Assembly: GCA_036501345.1 (NCBI GenBank)
Contig: DASYAN010000030.1
Location: 1 to 9,659 of the forward strand
DNA: 9,659 bases
Reading direction: 5' to 3'
Origin: DASYAN01 sp036501345
Lineage (GTDB): Bacteria > Chloroflexota > Ktedonobacteria > Ktedonobacterales > Ktedonobacteraceae
In this document: piece after piece, positions 1 to 5,104 of the stretch
Layout of the letters: each line of letters begins with the position of its first letter
Numbering within the stretch: position 1 is the stretch's first letter
Program-made: the position numbers and the translations under genes
The notes under the pieces: model-generated
Told to the model about the DNA's origin: nothing
Databases searched by the model: none
Seen by the model: only the letters and a program-made list of their open reading frames with translations

Positions 1-219
1 CGTCAATAAGTCTTTCACCGGGCCAGGTATATCCTCATCGAGAGTCAGTTTCGTATCTCCTTTGGTCCCTTTTACCAATTGACAGGATGGCTTATCGTTC
101 AGACCTAAGCTTGCCGATGCGTTGGTAACTAGTACTTGCCCTGCAAAGATACTGATCCACATAATAAACAGAGCAAAAATCATGGATCCCCATTTCACTA
201 GTTTTGCTTTTCTCTGCAT
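1..219 (-). CDS. Small secreted or membrane-anchored hypothetical protein, C-terminus off the left edge
   Basis: On the minus strand an open frame starts at ATG 219-217 and stays open to position 1, giving 73 residues without a stop. It begins MQRKAKLVKWGSM, followed by a hydrophobic run (IFALFIMWISIFAG, about residues 14-27) and then VLVTNASAS. This is a typical Sec signal peptide: basic n-region, hydrophobic core and an ASA-like cleavage site near residues 35-37. The mature part seen so far is hydrophilic with one Cys. An AAAGGA Shine-Dalgarno lies 7 nt upstream of the ATG, which supports a real gene and this start. A 6-bp hairpin (AGCACA/TGTGCT, 234-249) sits just above the ribosome site. 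I do not recognise the family, and function cannot be assigned from a partial sequence. An uncleaved membrane anchor is an alternative to secretion. Confidence 0.6.
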   Translation of the reverse strand, partial: MQRKAKLVKWGSMIFALFIMWISIFAGQVLVTNASASLGLNDKPSCQLVKGTKGDTKLTLDEDIPGPVKDLLT

Positions 220-657
220 TACTTCATCCTTTCAGCACACCATTGTGCTTGTTAGCTACCTAAGTAGATCCTCTGAGAGCTGATCGAGACTATGCTCCCT
301 CTATCACTTCAAAAGATCATTTCTGTAAAAGGGTTTTTCTACGACAGGAAAGGAACAACTTGAAGACAAGACAGAGATACCTTCTTCGCTTGAGGGATTG
401 GCTGCTTTCTCAAGACTAAACGCAACCTTTCTTGCCTCTACCGCACTTACTGTATAGGAAGCTAACGCATTATCTTTGGTTGCATTTTTAGCGCATTTCC
501 TCGCTCTGTTTGGTATGATAGAAAGTGGGAGGACATTTCCTGACCCAAAAGCCCTCCCGCTATAGTTCTATACACCTAAGGATACCCAATGAAAGAGGGT
601 TTTTCTAGGATAATTGGGGGACAACTTGCGCTGAAATTGGGACACCTTGAGGGATTT
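220..657. other. Non-coding gap with degenerate repeats
   Basis: No convincing gene is visible in these 438 bases between the divergent edge gene and the 3' end of ung. It contains a direct repeat of the form GGGTTTTTCTA-N10-GGRACAACTTG (331-362 and 597-628). It also contains a pair of GGGACAMCTTG motifs (618 and 639) and a long-loop inverted repeat GGGAGG/CCTCCC (527-532 and 553-558) without a T-run. An ATG-initiated frame at 589-807 exists but runs antisense into ung and has no good ribosome site. Confidence 0.5.
331..649 (+). repeat. Pair of imperfect 32-bp direct repeats with GGACAACTT-type motifs
   Basis: Copy 1 (331-362) and copy 2 (597-628) share GGGTTTTTCTA, then exactly 10 diverged bases, then GGRACAACTTG. 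Copy 2 is followed at 639-649 by GGGACACCTTG, 21 bp after the first motif. The same 9-mer GGACAACTT recurs in other gaps of this window (4971, 8391, 8413). Spaced short direct repeats of 20-22 bp are a feature of some transposon ends, but no transposase lies here, so a decayed mobile-element end is only a hypothesis. Confidence 0.4.
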
Positions 658-1338
658 CTAACCCAGGTCGGGAAGTTGCCAATTGATCTCTGGCTTGTCG
701 GCCTCGCGCAACAGCTTGTTTATAGCCGAGAAAGGCTTGCTGCCAAAGAAACCATTGCGAGCCGAGAGTGGCGATGGGTGCGCGGACTGGATGATCGTAT
801 GGCGTGAAGTATCTATCAGGCTGCGCTTCTTCTGAGCATAGCCACCCCATAAGACAAAGATAACCGGGCTCTCTTTGGCACTAACAGCACGGATAATGGC
901 ATCAGTAAACGTCTCCCAACCATGATTTTTGTGCGAATTGGGCGAATGTGCTCGCACTGTCAGTACCGCATTCAATAACAGAATTCCCTGCTCAGCCCAG
1001 GGAACAAGGTAGCCATTATTTGGAACACGGAAGCCAACATCATCGTGCAATTCTTTAAATATATTGATCAGCGAAGGGGGAGGCTTAATCCCCGGACGTA
1101 CAGAGAAACATAGTCCATGAGCCTGATTATCGTCGTGATAAGGGTCCTGACCCAGCAACAAAACGTTGACATTTTCATAAGGCGTCAGACGCAGAGCTGA
1201 GAACATATCTTCTTCAGGAGGAAAGACGGTATAGTGTTGCCGCTCTTCATCGACAAAACGAGACAATTGCTGAAAATAGGGCTTGTTGAGTTCACCATTT
1301 AAATGCTCGTGCCAACTTTGAGGAATATTTATCTGCAT
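658..1338 (-). CDS. ung: Uracil-DNA glycosylase, family 1
   Basis: This 226-residue enzyme excises uracil from DNA, the first step of base-excision repair of deaminated cytosine or misincorporated dUMP; it acts in the cytoplasm on chromosomal DNA. The family-1 motifs are all present. The water-activating loop GQDPYH is at residues 63-68 with catalytic Asp65, and CFSV carries the uracil-stacking Phe78. LLLNAVLTVRAHSPNSH (about 120-136) contains the uracil-binding Asn123. The leucine-loop motif HPSPLSA is at 187-193 with catalytic His187. Length matches the usual 220-230 residues, so the gene is intact. An AAAGGA ribosome site precedes the ATG by a short spacer. It is transcribed alone, divergent from the small gene at 1683. 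The region below its stop holds repeats rather than a clear terminator. Identification is secure. Confidence 0.97.
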   Translation of the reverse strand: MQINIPQSWHEHLNGELNKPYFQQLSRFVDEERQHYTVFPPEEDMFSALRLTPYENVNVLLLGQDPYHDDNQAHGLCFSVRPGIKPPPSLINIFKELHDDVGFRVPNNGYLVPWAEQGILLLNAVLTVRAHSPNSHKNHGWETFTDAIIRAVSAKESPVIFVLWGGYAQKKRSLIDTSRHTIIQSAHPSPLSARNGFFGSKPFSAINKLLREADKPEINWQLPDLG

Positions 1339-1609
1339 AACAATCCTTTACAACCAATTTTGTAGGGTGACGACAAGCTTCTTGGCTATTGCCGCCTGCT
1401 ACGCTACTATAGCATTCCTGATAGCTTCGTGTATACCGGTAATGGCCCGTACAAATATCAGACCTCGCAAGTGGATGAAATGACCAGACACAGACAAACG
1501 ACTCCCTCCAATGCAAAATTGTCCCTCTATCCCACTACCAGATAAGTCATCTGTCAGGTATATAAGTTTCTAGCAGGCTCACACGTCTGATCGAGGAGAG
1601 TAGCAGCAA

Positions 1610-1714
1610 ATGGGCAATCACAATCAATGGGCTTCTGGCCTAACGAATACCAAGATCATGGGCAATGAAGAGGAAGAAGATCATGACACTACTAGAGGCC
1701 TGGGTAGCCGGTAA
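1610..1714 (+). CDS. Possible short upstream ORF (34 residues) overlapping the next gene
   Basis: ATG 1610 follows a good purine-rich site (CGAGGAGAG, 1592-1600 region) at a usable spacing and opens a 34-codon frame beginning MGNHNQWASG and ending in TAA at 1712-1714. It overlaps the start of the gene at 1683 by 32 bases in a different frame. It could be a leader peptide coupled to the downstream gene, or the true N-terminus separated by a frameshift. The acidic stretch EEEED is encoded by the same purine tract that would be the ribosome site of the downstream gene. Family unknown; support is weak. Confidence 0.25.
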   Translation: MGNHNQWASGLTNTKIMGNEEEEDHDTTRGLGSR

Positions 1715-1901
1715 CGGTACTGCCACTTATCGCCACGATGGCATTCATATGGTAGTGACATTTGTAAACGATGAAGCAGTGAATATTACATTCACTGGCA
1801 AGTTTGCCTATCATACTCATCCTAGCTTCCTGGGACAATTTATGAGAGAGATTGGTATCCCAACCACTGGTGGTTGGACTCCGTCGACCCAAGTCTCCTA
1901 G
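1683..1901 (+). CDS. Small hypothetical protein (72 residues)
   Basis: The frame begins MTLLEAWVAGNGTATYRHDG and ends in PSTQVS before TAG. I chose ATG 1683 because the purine-rich run GAAGAGGAAGAAG lies just upstream of it as a Shine-Dalgarno. The in-frame ATG at 1665 would add six residues (MKRKKI), most of which are that purine tract, and has no site of its own. The product has alternating polar and hydrophobic residues, suggesting beta strands (IHMVVTFV, AVNITFTG), no cysteine, no signal peptide and no membrane segment. I do not recognise the family. It stands alone between ung and the metK promoter, on the metK strand, and ends only 20 bp before the metK -35 box. No terminator is visible between them, so some read-through into the metK leader is possible. 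Confidence 0.5.
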   Translation: MTLLEAWVAGNGTATYRHDGIHMVVTFVNDEAVNITFTGKFAYHTHPSFLGQFMREIGIPTTGGWTPSTQVS

Positions 1902-1920
1902 TTATTTGAGCTCCTCGCAA

Positions 1921-1950
1921 TTGACTTTTGGCCCATCTGTAGTGTAAAAT
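1921..1950 (+). promoter_or_regulatory. Predicted SigA-type promoter of metK
   Basis: TTGACT (1921-1926) is separated by 18 bp from TAAAAT (1945-1950), a good match to the -35/-10 consensus. Initiation would fall near 1957, about 90 nt before the riboswitch aptamer. A 12-bp direct repeat ATCTGTAGTGTA occurs at 1935-1946, overlapping the spacer and -10, and again at 1981-1992. This could mark an operator or a weaker second promoter. Confidence 0.55.
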
Positions 1951-2046
1951 AAGAAACGGTAGTAGGCGGTGTAATAAACAATCTGTAGTGTACACTTTGC
2001 TTGCTGTATCGTGCATACTCAATACAACTGAATATGAGTGAGATCA

Positions 2047-2156
2047 CTCTCATCAAGAGAGGTGGAGGGAGACGGCCCTATGAAGCCCGGCAACCCGCTT
2101 GTCCTAACAGGAAGGGTGCCAATTCCGGCGGATATTTGCATTCCGCAAGATGAGGG
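2047..2156 (+). promoter_or_regulatory. SAM-I (S-box) riboswitch aptamer
   Basis: This is a leader RNA that binds S-adenosylmethionine and reduces expression of metK. The conserved S-box segments appear in order. The P1 5' strand CTCATC is at 2049-2054, followed by AAGAGAGGTGGAGGGA through 2070. The CCCTATGAAGCCCGGCAACC core is at 2076-2095, and GGTGCCAATTCC is at 2115-2126. The P4 hairpin is GCGGA (2128-2132) with TCCGC (2142-2146), and the P1 3' strand GATGAG is at 2149-2154. P1 extends by two pairs to 2047/2156. Position immediately upstream of metK fits the family exactly. The 3' side of P1 continues into a G-run (2154-2158) that can instead pair with CCCCT at 2178-2182, the expected anti-terminator. 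The logic is therefore transcriptional: SAM bound, P1 forms, terminator forms, metK off. Confidence 0.96.
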
Positions 2157-2175
2157 GGAATGAGCAGCGACGCCC

Positions 2176-2204
2176 AACCCCTAAAAATGCAGGGGTTTTT
2201 TGTT
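2176..2204 (+). terminator. Riboswitch-controlled intrinsic terminator
   Basis: AACCCCT (2176-2182) pairs with AGGGGTT (2191-2197) across an 8-nt loop, and the hairpin runs straight into a T-run ending near 2204. Its 5' arm CCCCT is complementary to AGGGG at 2153-2157, which overlaps the 3' strand of aptamer helix P1. The anti-terminator and the P1/terminator states are thus mutually exclusive. Confidence 0.9.
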
Positions 2205-2271
2205 GTCTAGAATCCGCCATGTCCTCTCCCAAAAGCTTTCACCTTCTCGTAGTCCACGACTGTACTTCTAA

Positions 2272-2310
2272 TAGGCATGTATATGCCTACACAACTTCGA
2301 ACTTTCGAAG
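2272..2310 (+). other. Two hairpins between the terminator and the metK start
   Basis: TAGGCAT (2272-2278) pairs with ATGCCTA (2283-2289) around GTAT. CTTCGA (2295-2300) pairs with TCGAAG (2305-2310) around ACTT. The second hairpin ends six bases before the AAAGGAA ribosome site. They may stabilise the leader or tune translation; no role is known. Confidence 0.4.
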
Positions 2311-2334
2311 AGCAGAAAGGAACGCTCATAAATA

Positions 2335-3594
2335 ATGAGTAGCTTCATGCGCAACCCAAAGACGTTCTTTACCAGTGAGTCGGTAACTGAAGGGCATCCA
2401 GATAAGCTGTGTGATCAGATTTCAGATGCCATTCTGGATGCGATTCTGGCCCAGGATACCTCGGCTCGCGTCGCTTGTGAAGCTGCAACGACAACTGGTC
2501 TGGTGCTAATTGCTGGTGAAATAACAACTTCCGCCTGGGTCGATATGCCTGCTGTGGTCAGAAAAACGATTGAGCAGGTTGGCTATATCAACGCTGACTA
2601 TGGTTTTGACTATCGCACATGCGGTATCGTTACCTCGATTGGCAAGCAGTCACCCGATATCGATGTGGGAGTCACCAGTTCTCTGGAGACCAGGGTGGAT
2701 GGTCTAGCTCCTCTTACTGAGGATGAAGTGGAACAAATTGGTGCTGGTGACCAGGGTATGATGATTGGGTTTGCCTGCAACGAAACGCCAGAATATATGC
2801 CAACATCTATCAGCCTTGCTCATAAATTGACCCGCCAGCTTTCTCTGATACGTCGCCGGTCATGGGGTGGCAATGGACCGATGACCTACCTGCGCCCGGA
2901 CGGTAAGAGCCAAGTGACTGTTCAGTACGAGCATGGAGTTCCTGTGCGCGTAGACACTATTGTTATTTCTACGCAACATGCGGATTACGTTGATCGTGAA
3001 CAAATCCGCCAAGATGTGATTGATCATATTATTAAACCTGTTATTCCTGAGAACCTGCTTGATAGCACAACAAAGATTTTTGTCAATCCCACTGGTCGCT
3101 TTGTCACTGGCGGTCCTATGGCTGATGCTGGTCTGACTGGCCGCAAAATTATCGTCGATACCTATGGTGGTGTTGCTCGTCATGGTGGCGGCGCGTTCAG
3201 TGGCAAAGATCCGACAAAGGTGGATCGTTCAGCTGCCTATGCCGCACGTCACATCGCCAAAAACGTTGTGGCTGCTGGACTGGCTGACCGCCTGGAACTG
3301 CAGATCTCCTATGCGATCGGAGTGGCTCGGCCCCTATCGCTCTTCGTTGAAACATTTGGGACTGGCAAAGTCTCTGATCAGGAGATTGTCCGTCTCATCA
3401 ACGAGCACTTCGATCTGCGCCCAGCTGGTATCATCCAAGCTCTCAATCTGCGCCGCCCGATCTACCAACCAACTGCGGCCTTCGGCCATTTTGGTCGTAC
3501 TGACATCGACGCCCCATGGGAGGAACTGAACAAGGTTCCAATGCTACGCAAGGGCGTTGGAGCCACTGTGCAGAGCAGCGACGCCATTTTGTAA
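2335..3594 (+). CDS. metK: S-adenosylmethionine synthetase (methionine adenosyltransferase)
   Basis: This 419-residue cytoplasmic enzyme makes S-adenosylmethionine from ATP and methionine, the methyl donor of the cell. Signatures in order: GHPDK at residues 20-24 (ATP and metal binding), GAGDQG at 136-141 followed by MMIGFACNETPEYMP, and the P-loop-like GGGAFSGKDPTKVDRSAAY at 284-302. All three domains are present and the C-terminus is complete. At 419 residues it is somewhat longer than the common 380-400. ATG 2335 is chosen because the GHPDK motif then falls at the usual distance from the N-terminus. The AAAGGAA ribosome site lies about 12 nt upstream, slightly far; ATG 2347 would be farther still. 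Expression is governed by the SAM-I riboswitch just upstream, so the product represses its own synthesis. It is a single-gene transcript, convergent with the next gene. Confidence 0.98.
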   Translation: MSSFMRNPKTFFTSESVTEGHPDKLCDQISDAILDAILAQDTSARVACEAATTTGLVLIAGEITTSAWVDMPAVVRKTIEQVGYINADYGFDYRTCGIVTSIGKQSPDIDVGVTSSLETRVDGLAPLTEDEVEQIGAGDQGMMIGFACNETPEYMPTSISLAHKLTRQLSLIRRRSWGGNGPMTYLRPDGKSQVTVQYEHGVPVRVDTIVISTQHADYVDREQIRQDVIDHIIKPVIPENLLDSTTKIFVNPTGRFVTGGPMADAGLTGRKIIVDTYGGVARHGGGAFSGKDPTKVDRSAAYAARHIAKNVVAAGLADRLELQISYAIGVARPLSLFVETFGTGKVSDQEIVRLINEHFDLRPAGIIQALNLRRPIYQPTAAFGHFGRTDIDAPWEELNKVPMLRKGVGATVQSSDAIL

Positions 3595-3609
3595 TTTCCC
3601 CAAAGGTTT

Positions 3610-3645
3610 GAGAACTGCTGCAGAAGTTTTTCTGCAGCAGTTCTC
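3610..3645. terminator. 15-bp perfect hairpin between convergent genes, no T-run
   Basis: GAGAACTGCTGCAGA (3610-3624) pairs perfectly with TCTGCAGCAGTTCTC (3631-3645) around the 6-nt loop AGTTTT. It begins 15 nt after the metK stop and lies between metK and the opposite-strand gene ending at 3712. Neither strand has a T-run after the stem. It may act as a bidirectional transcript-end or stability hairpin rather than a classical intrinsic terminator. Confidence 0.5.
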
Positions 3646-3711
3646 ACTTAGTAGCTTGATACTTGGACGAGGCGGTGTAACATATATCCACCATTTGCGA
3701 TGATCGCTTAA

Positions 3712-4638
3712 CTATGAAGGGGTTGGATAACTAGCGCTTGGGACAAGCTGCAAATTTGTGTTGGCTGTCAGTCCATCCGCTCCAATCGTAAAGTTACCTT
3801 GAGCAAATAGCTGACTTTTCCCCCCTTGAGAGAGAAACAAGCAGAATACCCAGTTCTGAGGAATCTTTTGCTGAATCACATTTTCTGTAATGTCTCTCGT
3901 ATCATTGCCATCTGCAATTTGGTTTGTCGTCCCCACTAGCATCGATGAACCCGTCGTACAACTATCCTGAAACACACCTGTCATCGCTAATTTTATACCT
4001 GTCAAGCTATGGATTATGACATAATGAAGATCCAATGAGTCGACAAGACAAGTTGGCTGATTCGTATCACAGCCCTTGGGCGGGACTGTCAACTTGAGCG
4101 ATGCTGTACTGCCTGCAATTAAGGGCGGCGCAACAAGTTGCAAATTTGTGTTGGCTGTCAGTCCATCCGCTCCAACCGTAAAATTGCCTTGAGCAAACAG
4201 CTGACTTTTCCCCCCTTGAGAGAGAAACAAGCAGAATATCCAGTTCTGAGGAATCTTCTGTAGAACCACATTCTCTGTAATGTCTCTCGTATCACTGCCA
4301 TCCGAAAGTTGATCTGTCGTTCCTACCAGCATGGATGAACCCGTCGTGCAACTATCCTGAAACACACCTGTCATCGCTAATTTTACGCCCACCGGGCTGT
4401 GCACTATCATATAGTGAAGATCCAATGAGTCGACAAGACAGGTCGGCTGATTGGTATCACAGCCCTTGGGCGGAATTGTCAACTTGAGCGATGCTGTACT
4501 GCCTGTTATTAAATTATTGGCAAATACGCCCGTGGCAGGAAAGATCAAGAGGCTTGTCGCTAAGACAGCAAGGATGCATACATTGATCGCTCTTCCTATG
4601 CGGAACCGCCTGTGCTCGTTAAAAAGCAGAGTCTTCAT
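3712..4638 (-). CDS. Secreted protein of two tandem near-identical 130-residue units, family unknown
   Basis: The protein has 308 residues. The N-terminus has a long basic n-region, a hydrophobic core (about residues 18-38) and VFA before NN, so a Sec signal peptidase cut after Ala40 is likely and the product is probably exported. The mature part is two copies of one unit, about residues 43-169 and 173-299, offset by exactly 130 residues. Both begin LI(T/A)GSTASLKLT and end TANTNLQLV. Each copy holds four cysteines at matching places (60, 67, 97, 136 and 190, 197, 227, 266), which would suit disulfides outside the cell. Differences cluster in a few loops (MIVHSPVGVK against VIIHSLTGIK; DQLSDGSD against NQIADGND). 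There are no catalytic motifs that I recognise. GGGGAG lies 5 nt before the ATG. It is transcribed alone, towards metK. Beta-rich, adhesive or structural roles are possible but unproven. Confidence 0.85.
   Translation of the reverse strand: MKTLLFNEHRRFRIGRAINVCILAVLATSLLIFPATGVFANNLITGSTASLKLTIPPKGCDTNQPTCLVDSLDLHYMIVHSPVGVKLAMTGVFQDSCTTGSSMLVGTTDQLSDGSDTRDITENVVLQKIPQNWIFCLFLSQGGKSQLFAQGNFTVGADGLTANTNLQLVAPPLIAGSTASLKLTVPPKGCDTNQPTCLVDSLDLHYVIIHSLTGIKLAMTGVFQDSCTTGSSMLVGTTNQIADGNDTRDITENVIQQKIPQNWVFCLFLSQGGKSQLFAQGNFTIGADGLTANTNLQLVPSASYPTPS
3742..4512 (-). repeat. Tandem direct repeat of 390-bp period inside the secreted-protein gene
   Basis: The two units are 4132-4512 (first, N-terminal) and 3742-4122 (second), joined by 9 bp. 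Long exact blocks recur, for example the stretch at 3760-3796 and its partner 390 bp later. Substitutions are sparse and mostly keep the protein unchanged outside two loops. The identical period in DNA and protein shows a simple in-frame duplication. Confidence 0.9.
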
Positions 4639-5004
4639 AAGTACTCCCCAAACAGGTGTAATGGATTACAGCGGTCTGCAGAAGTACTGAACGAGTCACA
4701 TATATATCAGTTCGATCTCTCTGAAGACTACTGTAAAATTACAATATACAGATGCCATTTCTTCGATAGCTTTCTAAGTGGTGACTTTGATCTCGGAACA
4801 AAAAGCACCTTCCGCCACCCACTATTTCAAGGATACCTTGTGGAAGATCTTTTTTCCAGCAAATCAATAGACATCTAGAAGACATCTGATAGACATCCCG
4901 AAGGTCTTTTGAAGGGAAATAAGACCATGCAGCCGCGTTGAGAGAAAGATCTTTCATTAGGGGGAAAGAGGGACAACTTTAGCTCTCTTCCTCTCGCTGA
5001 ATGA
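4639..5004. other. Divergent intergenic region with three phased AGACATC repeats
   Basis: No gene is convincing here. Frames at 4612-4878 (+) and 4739-4957 (-) lack good ribosome sites and recognisable composition. The region must hold the promoter of the secreted-protein gene on the minus strand, but I could not settle on boxes. AGACATC occurs at 4869, 4880 and 4891, spaced 11 bp. GGGACAACTT, a motif shared with other gaps of the window, lies at 4970-4979. Confidence 0.45.
4869..4897 (+). repeat. Three AGACATC iterons at 11-bp spacing
   Basis: AGACATC is repeated at 4869-4875, 4880-4886 and 4891-4897. The 11-bp step puts all copies on the same face of the helix, which would suit a cooperative DNA-binding regulator. 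It lies between the divergent secreted-protein gene and pepA; which one it might serve is unknown. Three short copies can also arise by slippage. Confidence 0.35.
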
Positions 5005-5033
5005 TTGACATCTCATTGATTTCCTCGTAGAAT
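5005..5033 (+). promoter_or_regulatory. Predicted SigA-type promoter of pepA
   Basis: TTGACA (5005-5010), 17-bp spacer, TAGAAT (5028-5033): near-consensus boxes at ideal spacing. Initiation near 5040 would give a leader of about 65 nt before the pepA ATG. Confidence 0.7.
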
Positions 5034-5060
5034 GAGCACCCAATAGAGGCTTATTTTACA

Positions 5061-5104
5061 AGGGAGGAGACCCCTTGCCTCTCTGGCAAAGGGGAGGATG
5101 TCAA
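5061..5104 (+). promoter_or_regulatory. pepA leader: two ribosome sites, one inside a hairpin
   Basis: AGGGAGGAG (5061-5069) lies 5 nt before a TTG at 5075, and GGGGAGG (5091-5097) lies 7 nt before ATG 5105, in the same frame. CCCCTTGCC (5071-5079) can pair with GGCAA-A-GGGG (5085-5094), one bulged A, loop TCTCT. This would bury half of the second ribosome site and the TTG codon. The arrangement suggests either start choice or structure-dependent initiation. Confidence 0.5.

Noticed and set aside
527..558. GGGAGG/CCTCCC inverted repeat as a terminator of ung
   Set aside because: The loop is 20 nt, the stem 6 bp, and there is no T-run on the minus strand; too weak to call.
589..850. Two small frames, 589-807 (+) and 605-850 (-), next to and within ung
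   Set aside because: They lie mostly in other frames of the well-supported ung gene, lack good ribosome sites and show no recognisable composition.
1292..1516. Minus-strand frame of 74 codons upstream of ung
   Set aside because: It overlaps the ung start in another phase and has no ribosome site or recognisable protein character.
2150..2335. 61-codon frame whose stop overlaps the metK ATG
   Set aside because: It would start inside the riboswitch helix and read through the terminator hairpin, so the stop-start overlap is chance.
4869..4897. CRISPR-like short repeats
   Set aside because: The units are only 7 bp at 11-bp spacing, with no 20-40-bp repeats or spacers and no cas genes.
4612..4957. 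Frames 4612-4878 (+) and 4739-4957 (-) in the divergent gap
   Set aside because: No good ribosome sites; one overlaps the secreted-protein signal peptide in antisense. Better explained as non-coding.
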